Positions 36,861-46,471 of a DNA stretch of 64,000 nt are shown piece after piece. Each line of letters starts with the position of its first letter. Within the stretch, counting starts at the first letter, position 1. The position numbers and the translations under genes were made by a program. Source of the stretch: Pichia kudriavzevii (Eukaryota; Ascomycota; Pichiomycetes; Pichiales; Pichiaceae); contig NC_042507.1 of the NCBI RefSeq assembly GCF_003054445.1, positions 1,798,001-1,862,000 of the forward strand, written 5' to 3'. The notes under the pieces were generated by a model, which saw only the letters and a list, made by a program, of their open reading frames with translations, was not told where the DNA came from and searched no databases.

Positions 36861-39800
36861 ATGCGAATTCATCTTGAAAAGGAGCTTCTCTCCCTTAAAT
36901 CGACCAAGGTATACAAATATCCGGATGAAGATATTGAAGATCGTGTTGCCAATGACGAAAGGATATTGCCTCAAAAAAGATTTTTAACAAGGTTTTTGTG
37001 GAATAAGAAAATTCCTCCAATTCCAATGGAAGATGAACGGATAAAATTTAGTTATACGAAAAACAATCTCTACGAAGAAGCAAGATATGGTTGGCTAGAT
37101 CCCCTCTTGTATGTAGGATACCGAAGAACAATCGTACATGAAGATTTGTACAAAATCGAAAAGGATTCATATTATGACGTTGATATGCTAACTGATTATT
37201 TTTACAAAAGTTGTCAACGCAGAATTGTCAAATGTGAAGTAGAATATTTGAGGAAATCCGGTCTGCAAGATAATAAAGAAAATAGGCTGAGAGTTAAGGG
37301 TGATCCCAATTTTCATTATTCCAAAAATCTCTTGCTTGCTTCAATTGTGGACACGCTCGGATGGGATTATTTGGTAAGCATCATTATTAAAGGCTTTAGT
37401 GATATCGCAACCGGCCTCAATACTATTCAGATTCGTGCATTAATTAACTATGTCCATCAAAAAGTCAGTGGTGAGACGAGTGGTAATAACGGTTATGGCT
37501 ACGCCGTTGGTGTTTCAGCAATTCTGTTTTTTGTTGGATGTTGTGGTGCACATGGTTCAAATAGGGCCGCAATTGTAGGTGCAGAAATAAGATCTATCTT
37601 AACGAAGGCTATTCTTGATAAGTCTTTAAAGCTCAGCAGGGAATCCAGAGTAAAGTATCCGCCATCTGCAATTACTGCATTATCCAGCAATGATGTTTTT
37701 AAGATTGATTTAGCTGCTAGTTACTTTCCTTTTGTCGTGTGTTTGCCATTTATCTTGATAATTACTATTGTTTTATTGTGTGTCAATCTAGGTGGTGCAT
37801 CTCTTGCAGGTGTTGGGTGGTTTATTTCCGCAACTTTTATCTTCTTTGCGTTTACTAAAAAGCTAACTAAATGGAGAAAATCAGTTAATTTGGAAACTGA
37901 TTCAAGAATTAGATACATCAGAGAAATATTGAACAACATGAAAATGCTTAAGTATTACGCATGGGAAATTCCGTTTTTCAACTTGGTCAAGGATGTCAGA
38001 TCAAAAGAAATGAAAATAATGTTGAAAATCCAGTTTGCTAGAAACATTATCACTGCCTTTGCAATTACTTTGCCCTTGTTTTCAGCAATGGTGGGATTTC
38101 TAGCAATGTATGGGCAGAATCACGGTCTAAGAAATGCTGCTAACATATTTTCTTCGTTGACACTTTTTAATATTTTGACACTAAGTATTTCATTGTTTCC
38201 ATTAGCAATGAGCTCTGGTAGTGATGCACTAGTTGCTATCAAAAGGATACAATCCTTTTTACTTGCTCCAGAAGAAATCCCTGATCCTGAGTACCATAAA
38301 TATGTCTTTGAAATTTCCAAGGACTGTATTAACGTTAACAATGGATATTTCACATGGGATTTTCGGCATGAAGTTGAATCTGATGTTTCTAGTGTTGAAT
38401 CTGACAAATCTTTCTCTTTGCATCAGACAAAACAGGGTTACCATTCAGTTTTAAAGGAAGTAAATTTGAGGATTAAACATGGAGAATTTGTTGTTATCAC
38501 TGGCTCCATTGGCTCCGGCAAATCCTCTCTTCTAGCTGCCATAAATGGCGATATGGCTCGTCTCACCGGCTCTGTCGATATTTCCGGTGATATTGTTTTG
38601 TGTGCAAACCCTTGGATCCAGAACGCAACTGTCCGTGACAACATCACCTTCGGACTCGACTATGACAAGAAGGTTTACCAGGCGGTTGTCGAATGCTGTG
38701 CTTTGCCCAGTGACTTTGAGATCCTCCCGGCCGGTGATATGACGGAAATTGGTGAACGGGGGGTCAATCTCTCTGGTGGCCAGAAAGCCAGAATCAACCT
38801 GGCCAGAGCAGTCTACCGGGCGTACACCATGTCCGAGTATAACATCATTATGTTTGACGATGTCTTGAGTGCCGTCGACGCCAAGGTTGGTAAGCATATT
38901 ATGCGTGAATGTATCTTGGGGTTGCTATCCGGGAAGACCAGAATCTTGGCAACCCATCAGTTGTCTCTGATTGGTGAAGCCGATAGGATCATATACATGA
39001 ACGGCGATGGAACCATTGACGTGGGGACTGAAACTGAGTTAGCTGGCCGAAACCGCAGTTTCAAGACGCTAATGGAGTTTCAAATGGAGGGAACAGAGCA
39101 TAAAGAGGAGGAAGTGGTGGATGAGGACGATGAAGACGCTGACGTTCATGAAGAGGAGGTGGAGTTAATCAGAAAACAGACAACCAAGATTGATCACGAT
39201 AAGGGGAAAACTATGACTGTAGAACATGTTCAAACAAATGGGATTTCCTATAAGCTCATATCTGAATATCTGAAGGCAGGTTGTGGCAAGCTGGGCCCAA
39301 AATTAGTCCTAGCAAATTTGATTATTGCAATTGCATGTACCACCTTTTGCATGTTGTTTGAAAACGTCTGGTTGTCTTTCTGGTCTTCTGGAAAGTTCAA
39401 GCAGTACAAAAATGGCTTTTATATTGGCATTTATGTTATGATTACCCTGATGTTTATTATTTGTGCTATCTGGCAATTTTGTACAGTGGCATACATTAGT
39501 AATCGTTCGTCAAAATTGTTAAATATTGCTAGCTTAAAGCATGTGATGTTTGCCCCAATGTCTTTCTTCGATACTACACCACTTGGTAGAATCATAAATC
39601 GATTCACTAAAGACACGGATGTTCTAGATAACGAGATTGCAGAACAAGCTAGGCTGGTTTGTAATGGCGTTGGAAATGCTATTGGAATATTAATTCTATG
39701 TGTTATTTATTTGCCTTGGTTTGCTATATTGATTCCGTTTTTAATTGGATTTATTGCCATGTTATTCTCATATTACCAAGCAACTTCCAGAGAAGTCAAA

Positions 39801-40991
39801 AGATTAGAAGGCGTTGCAAGGTCATTTGTGTTTTCTAATTTTGATGAAGTGCTACAAGGGATGCCAACTATTAAATCGTATTCTGCTTCAAAAATGTTCT
39901 TAGAAAGGAATTCCAAGAATCTGAACCGTATGAATGAATCATATTTGACTTCAATTTGTCTTATGAGGTGGTTTTCAATCCCCTTACATGGCACATCTGC
40001 TATTATTACGCTTTTGGTCAGTATGTTATGTGCTTCTAATGCATATCATATAAGTGCTGCTAATTCGGGTTTATTGATATCATTTTGTGTTCAATTCAGT
40101 TTACAAATCATCAGTTCAACTAGAGCACTAGGTCAGGTAGAACAATTAATGTCCTCGGTAGAGAGAGTTTGTGAATATGCAACAGAACTACCGCAAGAAG
40201 CAACTTACACGACGCCAGAAAAAGCTGACCTACCGACTAACTGGCCTGAACATGGATCTATAAAGTTTGTAGATGTTACCTTGAGATATAGGCCTGAACT
40301 GCCTTTTGTTTTGAAAAACATGAATCTAGACATCCACCCAGGTGAAAAAATCGGCATATGTGGTAGAACTGGTGCTGGAAAATCCACCATAATGACAGCA
40401 TTATACCGTCTAAGTGAGCCTGAATCTGGAAAAATTACCATTGACGGTGTCGACATTCAACAGATCGGGTTGTTTGATTTGAGATCTAGGTTGGCCATCA
40501 TTCCGCAAGATCCAGTATTATTCCGGGGAAATATTAGAAGAAATTTAGACCCGTTTGGTAACCTAGATGATGATATACTCCAAAAGGCCCTCAACTTAGC
40601 ATCGGGCGGTGAAAATTTGAACAAATACAGTCTCGATACCTTTGTGGATGATGATGGCTCTAACTTTTCACTTGGCGAAAGACAAGTGATTGCATTATGT
40701 CGTGCGTTGCTTAGAAACGCCAAGATTCTCATTTTGGACGAGGCCACATCCAGTGTCGACTACGAGACTGATGCTCGGATCCAAAGCACCATTGCTACTG
40801 GTTTCCAAGGTTGCACAATCCTATGTATTGCACACCGGTTGAGGACTATTTTGAACTACGATAGGATCCTCGTAATGGACAAAGGTGAGTGCGCAGAGTT
40901 CGATACTCCACGGGCCCTTTGGGAACAGAATGGTATCTTCCGTAGCATGTGCGACAAATCGGGTATTTTGGAAACGGACTTTGATGTATAG
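36861..40991 (+). CDS. YOR1: YOR1-type ABCC multidrug/oligomycin exporter, copy B
   Basis: The 1,376-residue protein has the same layout as copy A: an N-terminal cytosolic block (IPPIPMEDERIKF, VGYRRTIVHEDLYKI), TMD1, NBD1 (GSIGSGKSS, LSGGQKARINLARA, FDDVLSAVDA), an acidic linker, TMD2, and NBD2 (GRTGAGKST, FSLGERQV, LILDEATSSVD). Membrane domains are clearly diverged from copy A, so the two pumps probably differ in substrates even though their ATPase parts are almost the same. Outside the shared tracts the codons of copy B are more AT-rich. Both copies look intact. Plasma-membrane export of organic anions or drugs is by homology to Yor1. Confidence 0.9.
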   Translation: MRIHLEKELLSLKSTKVYKYPDEDIEDRVANDERILPQKRFLTRFLWNKKIPPIPMEDERIKFSYTKNNLYEEARYGWLDPLLYVGYRRTIVHEDLYKIEKDSYYDVDMLTDYFYKSCQRRIVKCEVEYLRKSGLQDNKENRLRVKGDPNFHYSKNLLLASIVDTLGWDYLVSIIIKGFSDIATGLNTIQIRALINYVHQKVSGETSGNNGYGYAVGVSAILFFVGCCGAHGSNRAAIVGAEIRSILTKAILDKSLKLSRESRVKYPPSAITALSSNDVFKIDLAASYFPFVVCLPFILIITIVLLCVNLGGASLAGVGWFISATFIFFAFTKKLTKWRKSVNLETDSRIRYIREILNNMKMLKYYAWEIPFFNLVKDVRSKEMKIMLKIQFARNIITAFAITLPLFSAMVGFLAMYGQNHGLRNAANIFSSLTLFNILTLSISLFPLAMSSGSDALVAIKRIQSFLLAPEEIPDPEYHKYVFEISKDCINVNNGYFTWDFRHEVESDVSSVESDKSFSLHQTKQGYHSVLKEVNLRIKHGEFVVITGSIGSGKSSLLAAINGDMARLTGSVDISGDIVLCANPWIQNATVRDNITFGLDYDKKVYQAVVECCALPSDFEILPAGDMTEIGERGVNLSGGQKARINLARAVYRAYTMSEYNIIMFDDVLSAVDAKVGKHIMRECILGLLSGKTRILATHQLSLIGEADRIIYMNGDGTIDVGTETELAGRNRSFKTLMEFQMEGTEHKEEEVVDEDDEDADVHEEEVELIRKQTTKIDHDKGKTMTVEHVQTNGISYKLISEYLKAGCGKLGPKLVLANLIIAIACTTFCMLFENVWLSFWSSGKFKQYKNGFYIGIYVMITLMFIICAIWQFCTVAYISNRSSKLLNIASLKHVMFAPMSFFDTTPLGRIINRFTKDTDVLDNEIAEQARLVCNGVGNAIGILILCVIYLPWFAILIPFLIGFIAMLFSYYQATSREVKRLEGVARSFVFSNFDEVLQGMPTIKSYSASKMFLERNSKNLNRMNESYLTSICLMRWFSIPLHGTSAIITLLVSMLCASNAYHISAANSGLLISFCVQFSLQIISSTRALGQVEQLMSSVERVCEYATELPQEATYTTPEKADLPTNWPEHGSIKFVDVTLRYRPELPFVLKNMNLDIHPGEKIGICGRTGAGKSTIMTALYRLSEPESGKITIDGVDIQQIGLFDLRSRLAIIPQDPVLFRGNIRRNLDPFGNLDDDILQKALNLASGGENLNKYSLDTFVDDDGSNFSLGERQVIALCRALLRNAKILILDEATSSVDYETDARIQSTIATGFQGCTILCIAHRLRTILNYDRILVMDKGECAEFDTPRALWEQNGIFRSMCDKSGILETDFDV
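38475..39207 (+). repeat. NBD1 conversion tract, copy B
   Basis: Partner of 33968-34700. The three differences are one Thr/Ala codon change soon after Walker A and two synonymous changes further on. Confidence 0.9.
40720..40960 (+). repeat. NBD2-end conversion tract, copy B
   Basis: Partner of 36213-36453, identical over 241 bp. Confidence 0.92.
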
Positions 40992-41072
40992 CATTAGCTA
41001 GTTATCGATTTGCTTATCTGAAATATTGAAGTTTTTTTTTGTAAAGAAAAAAAAAGTGTACATGTAAGAGCA

Positions 41073-42380
41073 TTAAATATGTAATAGATGTTTACACCTC
41101 TCATAGACATAGAATGAGCATGCAAACATCGGTATGACTTTCAGAAAGCCAATTCCCAAACCGACATAGAATCCCTTAAATCCACGTTCTTTATATATCA
41201 TTAATGCTGTATGTTTTATGCCATAAAATTCACCAGATTTATTAGTGACACCACCCACTTGCATTCTTCTCCGAATAACTTCGAATGGATAAGCTGAAGC
41301 TTGTGCCAGCATACCGGCGCCACCACCGGCTAGCAATTGTGCCCAAGTTGTTAATGGAGGTCTATGGTCAAACGAAGAATCAGAGCGGGTAGCAGATTTC
41401 GATGTATCTGTAAGCACTGTGTAAGGAGCCAGCCATTTACTCCTGAAAAAATCATGTAGTATATCATGAGAGTAAAAACTTACCCCAGCATACGGTACCA
41501 TACCCAAAATGGTGGGTATAAATCCACGGTAAAAGTTAGAGATTGATAACAAGATGGGGAAACTATTTGCAAAACTTGGTTTGTACAAAAACTTTGCAAC
41601 AAATGAATCGCCAGCCGCAGTAGGGTAACCACCTGTGCTGTAACTTATCTGAGGTTTCTCGTTGTAGATCAGTTTCAGTATATGGAAGAATTTACCTGGA
41701 CCATGATGGAGCAAGTGATGAGAAGTTTCAAAAGCCAATCTGACTCTAATCAAATCAAGTGGATATGTACAGAAGACACTGGTCACTCCGGCCAAGGAAC
41801 CTGCCAACAATCTGCGCCCTGCAGTTTCAAATTCATCAGAGGGGATCAAAATGGTTCTTATTTGTTCGTAACTAACGAATTTGATTGCAGCGTAAGGGAA
41901 TATTCTTAACAAAGTGGCCGAATGGCCTTGGTATAACCCCCTTGAGCCATCTGTTGCATAGATAGACGAAATTGCCCTGAACATCCCCCTAAAGGAACCT
42001 ACGTATTGTTTATAATGGGGGTTATTAGTTTGAAACAAAATTTTCACTCGATCTAGTGGGGCTATGAGTGTCTTTGCAGAAATTCCAGCCATTCCACCGG
42101 CTAGACCACTTCTAATCACATATTCAAATGAATGTTTGTGGAAATCCGGTTTATCGACTGGATCCTTCAAACACGATGCCTTGACATCTATATCAGACTT
42201 GAGGGGAAGTGGTGTTCTAATGATGTTATTGTCACGTTTTCGAAGGTTTGTGTCTATATGGGCAAAACTCTCATCTGTGGAAGATAGTATTGTGATTGCG
42301 GGACTCGGAGTGTCCCCTATATCTGTCTTCTGTGACATTGACGGGTTCTGATTGGGGGAGTTATTGTTTGAAGTAGACAT
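41073..42380 (-). CDS. LEU5: mitochondrial carrier for coenzyme A, Leu5-like
   Basis: From Met14 of the frame (ATG at 42380) the product is 435 residues; the ATG at 42419 is also possible. Three mitochondrial-carrier repeats are seen, with signatures PLDRVKILFQ, YPLDLIRVRLAF and YPFEVIRRRMQV. LRIFPYAAIKFVSYEQIR, GMVPYAGVSFYSHDILHD and FKGFYVGLGIGFLKVIPMFACSFYVYER match S. cerevisiae Leu5 closely. Leu5 is needed to accumulate coenzyme A in the mitochondrial matrix. An N-terminal extension of about 80 residues (Ser/Asn/Pro-rich) precedes the first repeat, and a low-complexity insert separates repeats two and three. Confidence 0.88.
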   Translation of the reverse strand: MSTSNNNSPNQNPSMSQKTDIGDTPSPAITILSSTDESFAHIDTNLRKRDNNIIRTPLPLKSDIDVKASCLKDPVDKPDFHKHSFEYVIRSGLAGGMAGISAKTLIAPLDRVKILFQTNNPHYKQYVGSFRGMFRAISSIYATDGSRGLYQGHSATLLRIFPYAAIKFVSYEQIRTILIPSDEFETAGRRLLAGSLAGVTSVFCTYPLDLIRVRLAFETSHHLLHHGPGKFFHILKLIYNEKPQISYSTGGYPTAAGDSFVAKFLYKPSFANSFPILLSISNFYRGFIPTILGMVPYAGVSFYSHDILHDFFRSKWLAPYTVLTDTSKSATRSDSSFDHRPPLTTWAQLLAGGGAGMLAQASAYPFEVIRRRMQVGGVTNKSGEFYGIKHTALMIYKERGFKGFYVGLGIGFLKVIPMFACSFYVYERCKHLLHI

Positions 42381-42790
42381 CCAAGCAATCAAACAAACGG
42401 GAAGGCAAACAAAGCACACACAAGAGAGAGAAAAAAAAAGAGGTACTTAAATTGAGATTGGCAAGGTACAACAAGGGTCCTCAACACTCACAAACAAACT
42501 CGTTCTTTCTCCGCAAATGACAATTTCTAAATATACAGAAATGTCTATTCAACTTCATCAATTGAAATGAATGATAAAATGAAAAATGCGGTGAAGCAAA
42601 AACTAAGGCATGATGGGAAAAATCCTTATGGCCGCGTCTATTTCGGTAAGGCGGCGGTGGCTCAGTCATTCAATCCCGTTTTCGATCCCGAACAGCCCCT
42701 GGCCGAAAAGGGAAGGCGCGCGGGCCCGTGAAAAAAACAAAAACCCTTTGGAAGGAGAAGGGGAAGGGGAAGGGGAAGAGGGGGGGAAAG
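42381..42790. promoter_or_regulatory. LEU5 upstream region
   Basis: About 410 bp between two minus-strand genes. It is GC-rich between 42640 and 42730 (GGCGGCGG, GGCGCGCGGGCC), with a (GGGGAA)n-like purine run at 42756-42787 that is the end of the next gene's terminator region. No tRNA or protein gene is supported. Confidence 0.4.
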
Positions 42791-43903
42791 TCAGTTTAGC
42801 GAACGAGCCACAGCTATGAAAGTCTCTTGTGAGGTAGAAGAGGAAGGGGGAGGGGATGATGACGATGAAGAAGAAGAAGGAGAGGATAACGATGGTGATG
42901 GTGATGGTGATGGTGATGTGGATGTGGATGTGGATTTCTTCAAAGACAAGGTGGTTTTGGTCTTCAGAGTGTAGAGAAACAACTTGACGAGGTTCTCCAA
43001 CTGGGTATCCAGGGATTGCGGGTGTGTGATGTCAGCATCCAGAGGTTGCAGAGGGATTCCATCCACATGGCGAAGAATGGCATGGTTGACTGTCCTTGCA
43101 ACCCGTTCACGTAGAGGTGTTCCGATTTGTCGTGCCATGTCCTCGGGGAGTCCCTCGAGCTCCTTACCACAGTCCACCCGTGCCAGAAGTCCCATTGTAG
43201 ATTCCATATCTTTAGTAAACTGTAAAGATTGCGTTATTCTGGAATCAGAGAGGTTTTCTTGGACAAATTGGACGAATTCCTTGTAGAAACCCTCTTCCCT
43301 TTTCTCAATCTCGTTCTTGGTCAGTCCAGTGGTATTTGCCTTGGAATATTCTAACACTTTGGAAACAGCTTGTAGATGCAGTAACCTCAACTTGACCATT
43401 TCGTATTCTTCAAAGAAATTAGGCCAGAGAAAACTAATTGCATCAATAACATCCGGTATCTCCCCCTGGAGAATCATTTGCATGATACTCTTACGAACCT
43501 CTGTCGTGTCGAAACCTTGTAATGACTTAACTCTCTTCAGTCCCTGTTCAAATCCATCCTCATCTACACTCAGTCGAAGCTCTTTCCCCTCTTTCCCCTC
43601 TTTTTCTTCTTCTTCTTCTTCTTCTTCTTCTTCTCGCTTTAGAGCACCGCCAATCCCGTCAGTAACACCCTCGTAAATGTCATTTCTGAGCTCCCTCTCA
43701 AATAGAGTAGCAGCATTCGAATATCCCATGTGAATCATGTACTGTAGGACACTATAATCTAAATCTCTCTGCAATTGGAAAAAAGACTCTGAAAATGAAA
43801 AGACATCCGGTAACTCTGTAGGCCATACAGGCGTGGAATTCACTCTTCTTATACTATTGTCATCCATTTGGTGGTCTCTCCTTGGTTTGCTTGTAGCAGA
43901 CAT
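42791..43903 (-). CDS. GID8: GID/CTLH ubiquitin ligase subunit Gid8-like
   Basis: From Met17 of the frame (ATG at 43903; the ATG at 43951 is also possible) the product is 370 residues. A LisH motif (VLQYMIHMGYSNAATLFEREL, about 42-62) is followed by an acidic Glu-run, a CTLH domain (RKSIMQMILQGEIPDVIDAI onward, about 117-175) and a CRA domain reaching KLFLYTLK. This LisH-CTLH-CRA order without a RING or SPRY domain fits Gid8, the scaffold of the GID E3 ligase that degrades gluconeogenic enzymes when glucose returns. The tail is Ser/Pro/Thr low-complexity. S. cerevisiae Gid8 has different inserts, so the match is by domain order and the human GID8 (TWA1) core. Confidence 0.8.
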   Translation of the reverse strand: MSATSKPRRDHQMDDNSIRRVNSTPVWPTELPDVFSFSESFFQLQRDLDYSVLQYMIHMGYSNAATLFERELRNDIYEGVTDGIGGALKREEEEEEEEEEKEGKEGKELRLSVDEDGFEQGLKRVKSLQGFDTTEVRKSIMQMILQGEIPDVIDAISFLWPNFFEEYEMVKLRLLHLQAVSKVLEYSKANTTGLTKNEIEKREEGFYKEFVQFVQENLSDSRITQSLQFTKDMESTMGLLARVDCGKELEGLPEDMARQIGTPLRERVARTVNHAILRHVDGIPLQPLDADITHPQSLDTQLENLVKLFLYTLKTKTTLSLKKSTSTSTSPSPSPSPSLSSPSSSSSSSSPPPSSSTSQETFIAVARSLN

Positions 43904-44159
43904 TGTGTCTTTGGTTTCACTTACGAAAGAGTAGAGCAGACTCAAAGACAACTATCTACTAATGCAGCACTCCGCAAATACATTACAAACAAGGGGGCTC
44001 GGCACAATTGCTCTATCCGGTTTCTTTTTTATTCACTAAAAATTGGATTTTTTTTCTCTCTCTCTATACAGGTTTGGTAATATAGACAGTGATTTATTTT
44101 CCAATTTTTCTGGCCATGTATTGTTCGTAAGGGAACCAATAGTTACCTCTGAGATATTG

Positions 44160-45179
44160 ATGGAGATCCAACCTGAATATAACAAGCCGTCGAGAGGTTT
44201 ACAAGGATCAGAAATAGCTTTTTTCTCGGATTCAGCCGGTGATGTTACACTTACAAAGGATAATCTGTATACTTACAGCATTCCTCCAGCGAATTCGTCT
44301 CTCTGTCCCTTTGGGTTGAATACCAATCTCGGGTACAAAGGGTATCAGCCCAAAGTGTATAAACCTAGGGAATCGACCCTTGGGAACTTTGAGAAGGCAT
44401 TGCTTGAGCTAGGAAGTAAGGCTAACGAATACAAAGTCATTGCTCCATCGTCCTTTTTTCAGTATGTTTCAACTTTAAAGACGTCGGAATTTAACATTAT
44501 ATATATTAACAGAAAAATCATCATTGCCAACACAGAGACTAGAGCGGGACAAAATCCTAAAATGTCTTATTCTGGGATACGATTTGAAGACCTGTTGTGT
44601 CATGGAACTCGGAAGAAAACGCTTAACAACTACAATTTATATCAAACGATTAGGACGGTATCTGTCAATGGCATCAAATGTATATATTGTGCAGAAGTTG
44701 ATGCGGTGAATTCCAGTGGGGAATACACCGAGATTAAGATGATTTTATGCCGAAATAGCATTCCCCATGCTAAAACGACTAACAAGAGGAATATATTGAA
44801 AATGTTGCATTCTGGGAATAAATACTTTGATAGTTTTTTGTTGAGGCTAATCACACAATGTCAATTTTCAGGTATCAATAATGTATTGATTGGTGTGAGA
44901 GATGCATCATTCAACATTAGAAACATCACTGAATTCTCCGTTTCTGATGACCTGTTACCATTCTTTAAACACACATACCCTGCACATTATCAATTGTTTG
45001 AGTCGTCTAGCACAAACATAAGTAACGTTATGAAGAGAATCAAGCAGCTCGTCGATCAAAACAGACCTGTTTGGAAACTACATATTCGTAGTGGAGTCTA
45101 TACACTTGAAGAAGCAAAGCAGAAACAGGACATCTTTGATACGGTCCTGATTCCTGAGTTCAAGAGGATGCTAGTATAA
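44160..45179 (+). CDS. RAI1/DXO-family RNA 5'-end quality-control enzyme
   Basis: From the ATG at 44160 the product is 339 residues. It has the family's active-site motifs in order: SGIRFEDLL, AEVDAV (Glu-x-Asp), YTEIKMIL (Glu-x-Lys) and, downstream, LIGVRDASFNIRNITEFSV. Rai1 and Dxo1 remove incomplete caps (pyrophosphohydrolase, decapping or 5'-exonuclease activity), and Rai1 stabilises the exonuclease Rat1. Which of the two this is cannot be decided by eye; length is nearer Rai1 (387) than Dxo1 (442). The frame is open to an ATG at 44043, but that part begins in a pyrimidine tract ending TATACAG (about 44065-44071), so leader or an undetected 5' intron is possible. Confidence 0.8.
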   Translation: MEIQPEYNKPSRGLQGSEIAFFSDSAGDVTLTKDNLYTYSIPPANSSLCPFGLNTNLGYKGYQPKVYKPRESTLGNFEKALLELGSKANEYKVIAPSSFFQYVSTLKTSEFNIIYINRKIIIANTETRAGQNPKMSYSGIRFEDLLCHGTRKKTLNNYNLYQTIRTVSVNGIKCIYCAEVDAVNSSGEYTEIKMILCRNSIPHAKTTNKRNILKMLHSGNKYFDSFLLRLITQCQFSGINNVLIGVRDASFNIRNITEFSVSDDLLPFFKHTYPAHYQLFESSSTNISNVMKRIKQLVDQNRPVWKLHIRSGVYTLEEAKQKQDIFDTVLIPEFKRMLV

Positions 45180-45241
45180 GGTTAAAATGCAGAGAATAAA
45201 AAATGCGGTATATAAACTAGTATATAATTATAGTGAAATCC

Positions 45242-46471
45242 TTAGTCTTTCTTTTTGTCGTCCTTCCATGATCCATGAAATATATGCTGCACGAATGCCA
45301 TTGGATCCCTTGGTGATCTGCTGCCCATTTGTCCAACACCAGGGCTGAAACTGGTGATTGGCAAGACCATTACATCGTCTATAACTTTTGGCTCTCTTAA
45401 ACCAGTAAATGCCTTGTAGTTAACAACCATATCTTTGAAATGTAACGGTAATCCCTCTTTATTAACTTCTTGGTGTTTCAACTTATATTTCTCCCCATCA
45501 TTCCAATACTTGGATCCAATGCCAAACCCAGAACCATAATCCCCGTCACTTAGTATATTGTTTAGGTAGTCAAACATTGTATCTGTGTATATCCCTGGAC
45601 CAGTCCATTGCATAATATCGCTGCCACTATCTTTACCTTCGACGTGCTTTATATAACCCATATGCTCCTTTCTAAGAGTCTCCTCAACTATCCTACTAAT
45701 CAATTCCCGTAAAAACGGGTGGCCACGTTTGCCCATGATTGTCCACTGCGCAAATTGGATTCTACGTGCATACCACTCTGCCCAGTCTGGTCTATCAGGG
45801 TCGGCTTCAATGCCAATTACAAATCCAATTTGTTCTCCCTTGGTGTATCTCTCATTGAATGGTGCCCAATCATGGATATTTTTCAGGCAAAAAGTGTCCA
45901 TATCACTGTAAATTCCACCTCTGGCATATATGACTAAATAACGGAAAAAATCAGCCTTTAAAATTATCTTAGGCAACAAATCCCAAGCCCTTACCAAATC
46001 CGGAACATTGGAAAACTCTGTATGCACCCAATCATCTAGTACATTGTCTGTAAATATTGTATGTGCATAACCTTCATTTTTCTCCCAGGAGGATACCGTC
46101 CCGAGGAAATCCATGGGGAAATTTGAATCTCCAGGCTTGCTTTTCCAAGTTTGGAATATGCTCTGTGGGATCTTGGAATTGGTGTCATAGGGGAAGTAAT
46201 ACGATAACTGTGCACGCAATGAAGCATTAGTCGGCAATTTGTTATACTTTATATGTAGATCATCATACGTGGTTTTCATGTTGTATGTGTCCATGCTGGA
46301 ATTTTGCATCCGACGTGCATTGTAAGTGCTCAATCCATTGAAACATTGCGAATATACAACTATCAGACACGCAAATAACGTGATGACTTTCAGCCTATTC
46401 TTAGAAACATGGTTTGATAACCGATGAATTAAAGATGGTGACGTCTTGTCGGGGATATTGACGTAGTCCAT
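45242..46471 (-). CDS. OCH1: initiating alpha-1,6-mannosyltransferase
   Basis: The 409-residue type II Golgi protein has a short cytosolic tail, one membrane helix (about 33-46, VITLFACLIVVYSQ), a stem, then the GT32 catalytic domain. The nucleotide-sugar/metal DxD is in GGIYSDMDTF (about 190). IGIEADPDRPDWAEWYARRIQFAQWTI, MQWTGPGIYTD and DDVMVLPITSFSPGVGQMG follow S. cerevisiae Och1 almost word for word, more so than Hoc1. Och1 adds the first outer-chain mannose to N-glycans in the cis-Golgi. It is shorter than S. cerevisiae Och1 (480) because a loop before WTGPG is reduced. It works upstream of cell-wall mannan assembly. Confidence 0.93.
   Translation of the reverse strand: MDYVNIPDKTSPSLIHRLSNHVSKNRLKVITLFACLIVVYSQCFNGLSTYNARRMQNSSMDTYNMKTTYDDLHIKYNKLPTNASLRAQLSYYFPYDTNSKIPQSIFQTWKSKPGDSNFPMDFLGTVSSWEKNEGYAHTIFTDNVLDDWVHTEFSNVPDLVRAWDLLPKIILKADFFRYLVIYARGGIYSDMDTFCLKNIHDWAPFNERYTKGEQIGFVIGIEADPDRPDWAEWYARRIQFAQWTIMGKRGHPFLRELISRIVEETLRKEHMGYIKHVEGKDSGSDIMQWTGPGIYTDTMFDYLNNILSDGDYGSGFGIGSKYWNDGEKYKLKHQEVNKEGLPLHFKDMVVNYKAFTGLREPKVIDDVMVLPITSFSPGVGQMGSRSPRDPMAFVQHIFHGSWKDDKKKD

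Noticed and set aside
33968-39207. The idea that one YOR1 copy is a pseudogene
   Set aside because: Both frames are open from start to stop with all nucleotide-binding motifs present.
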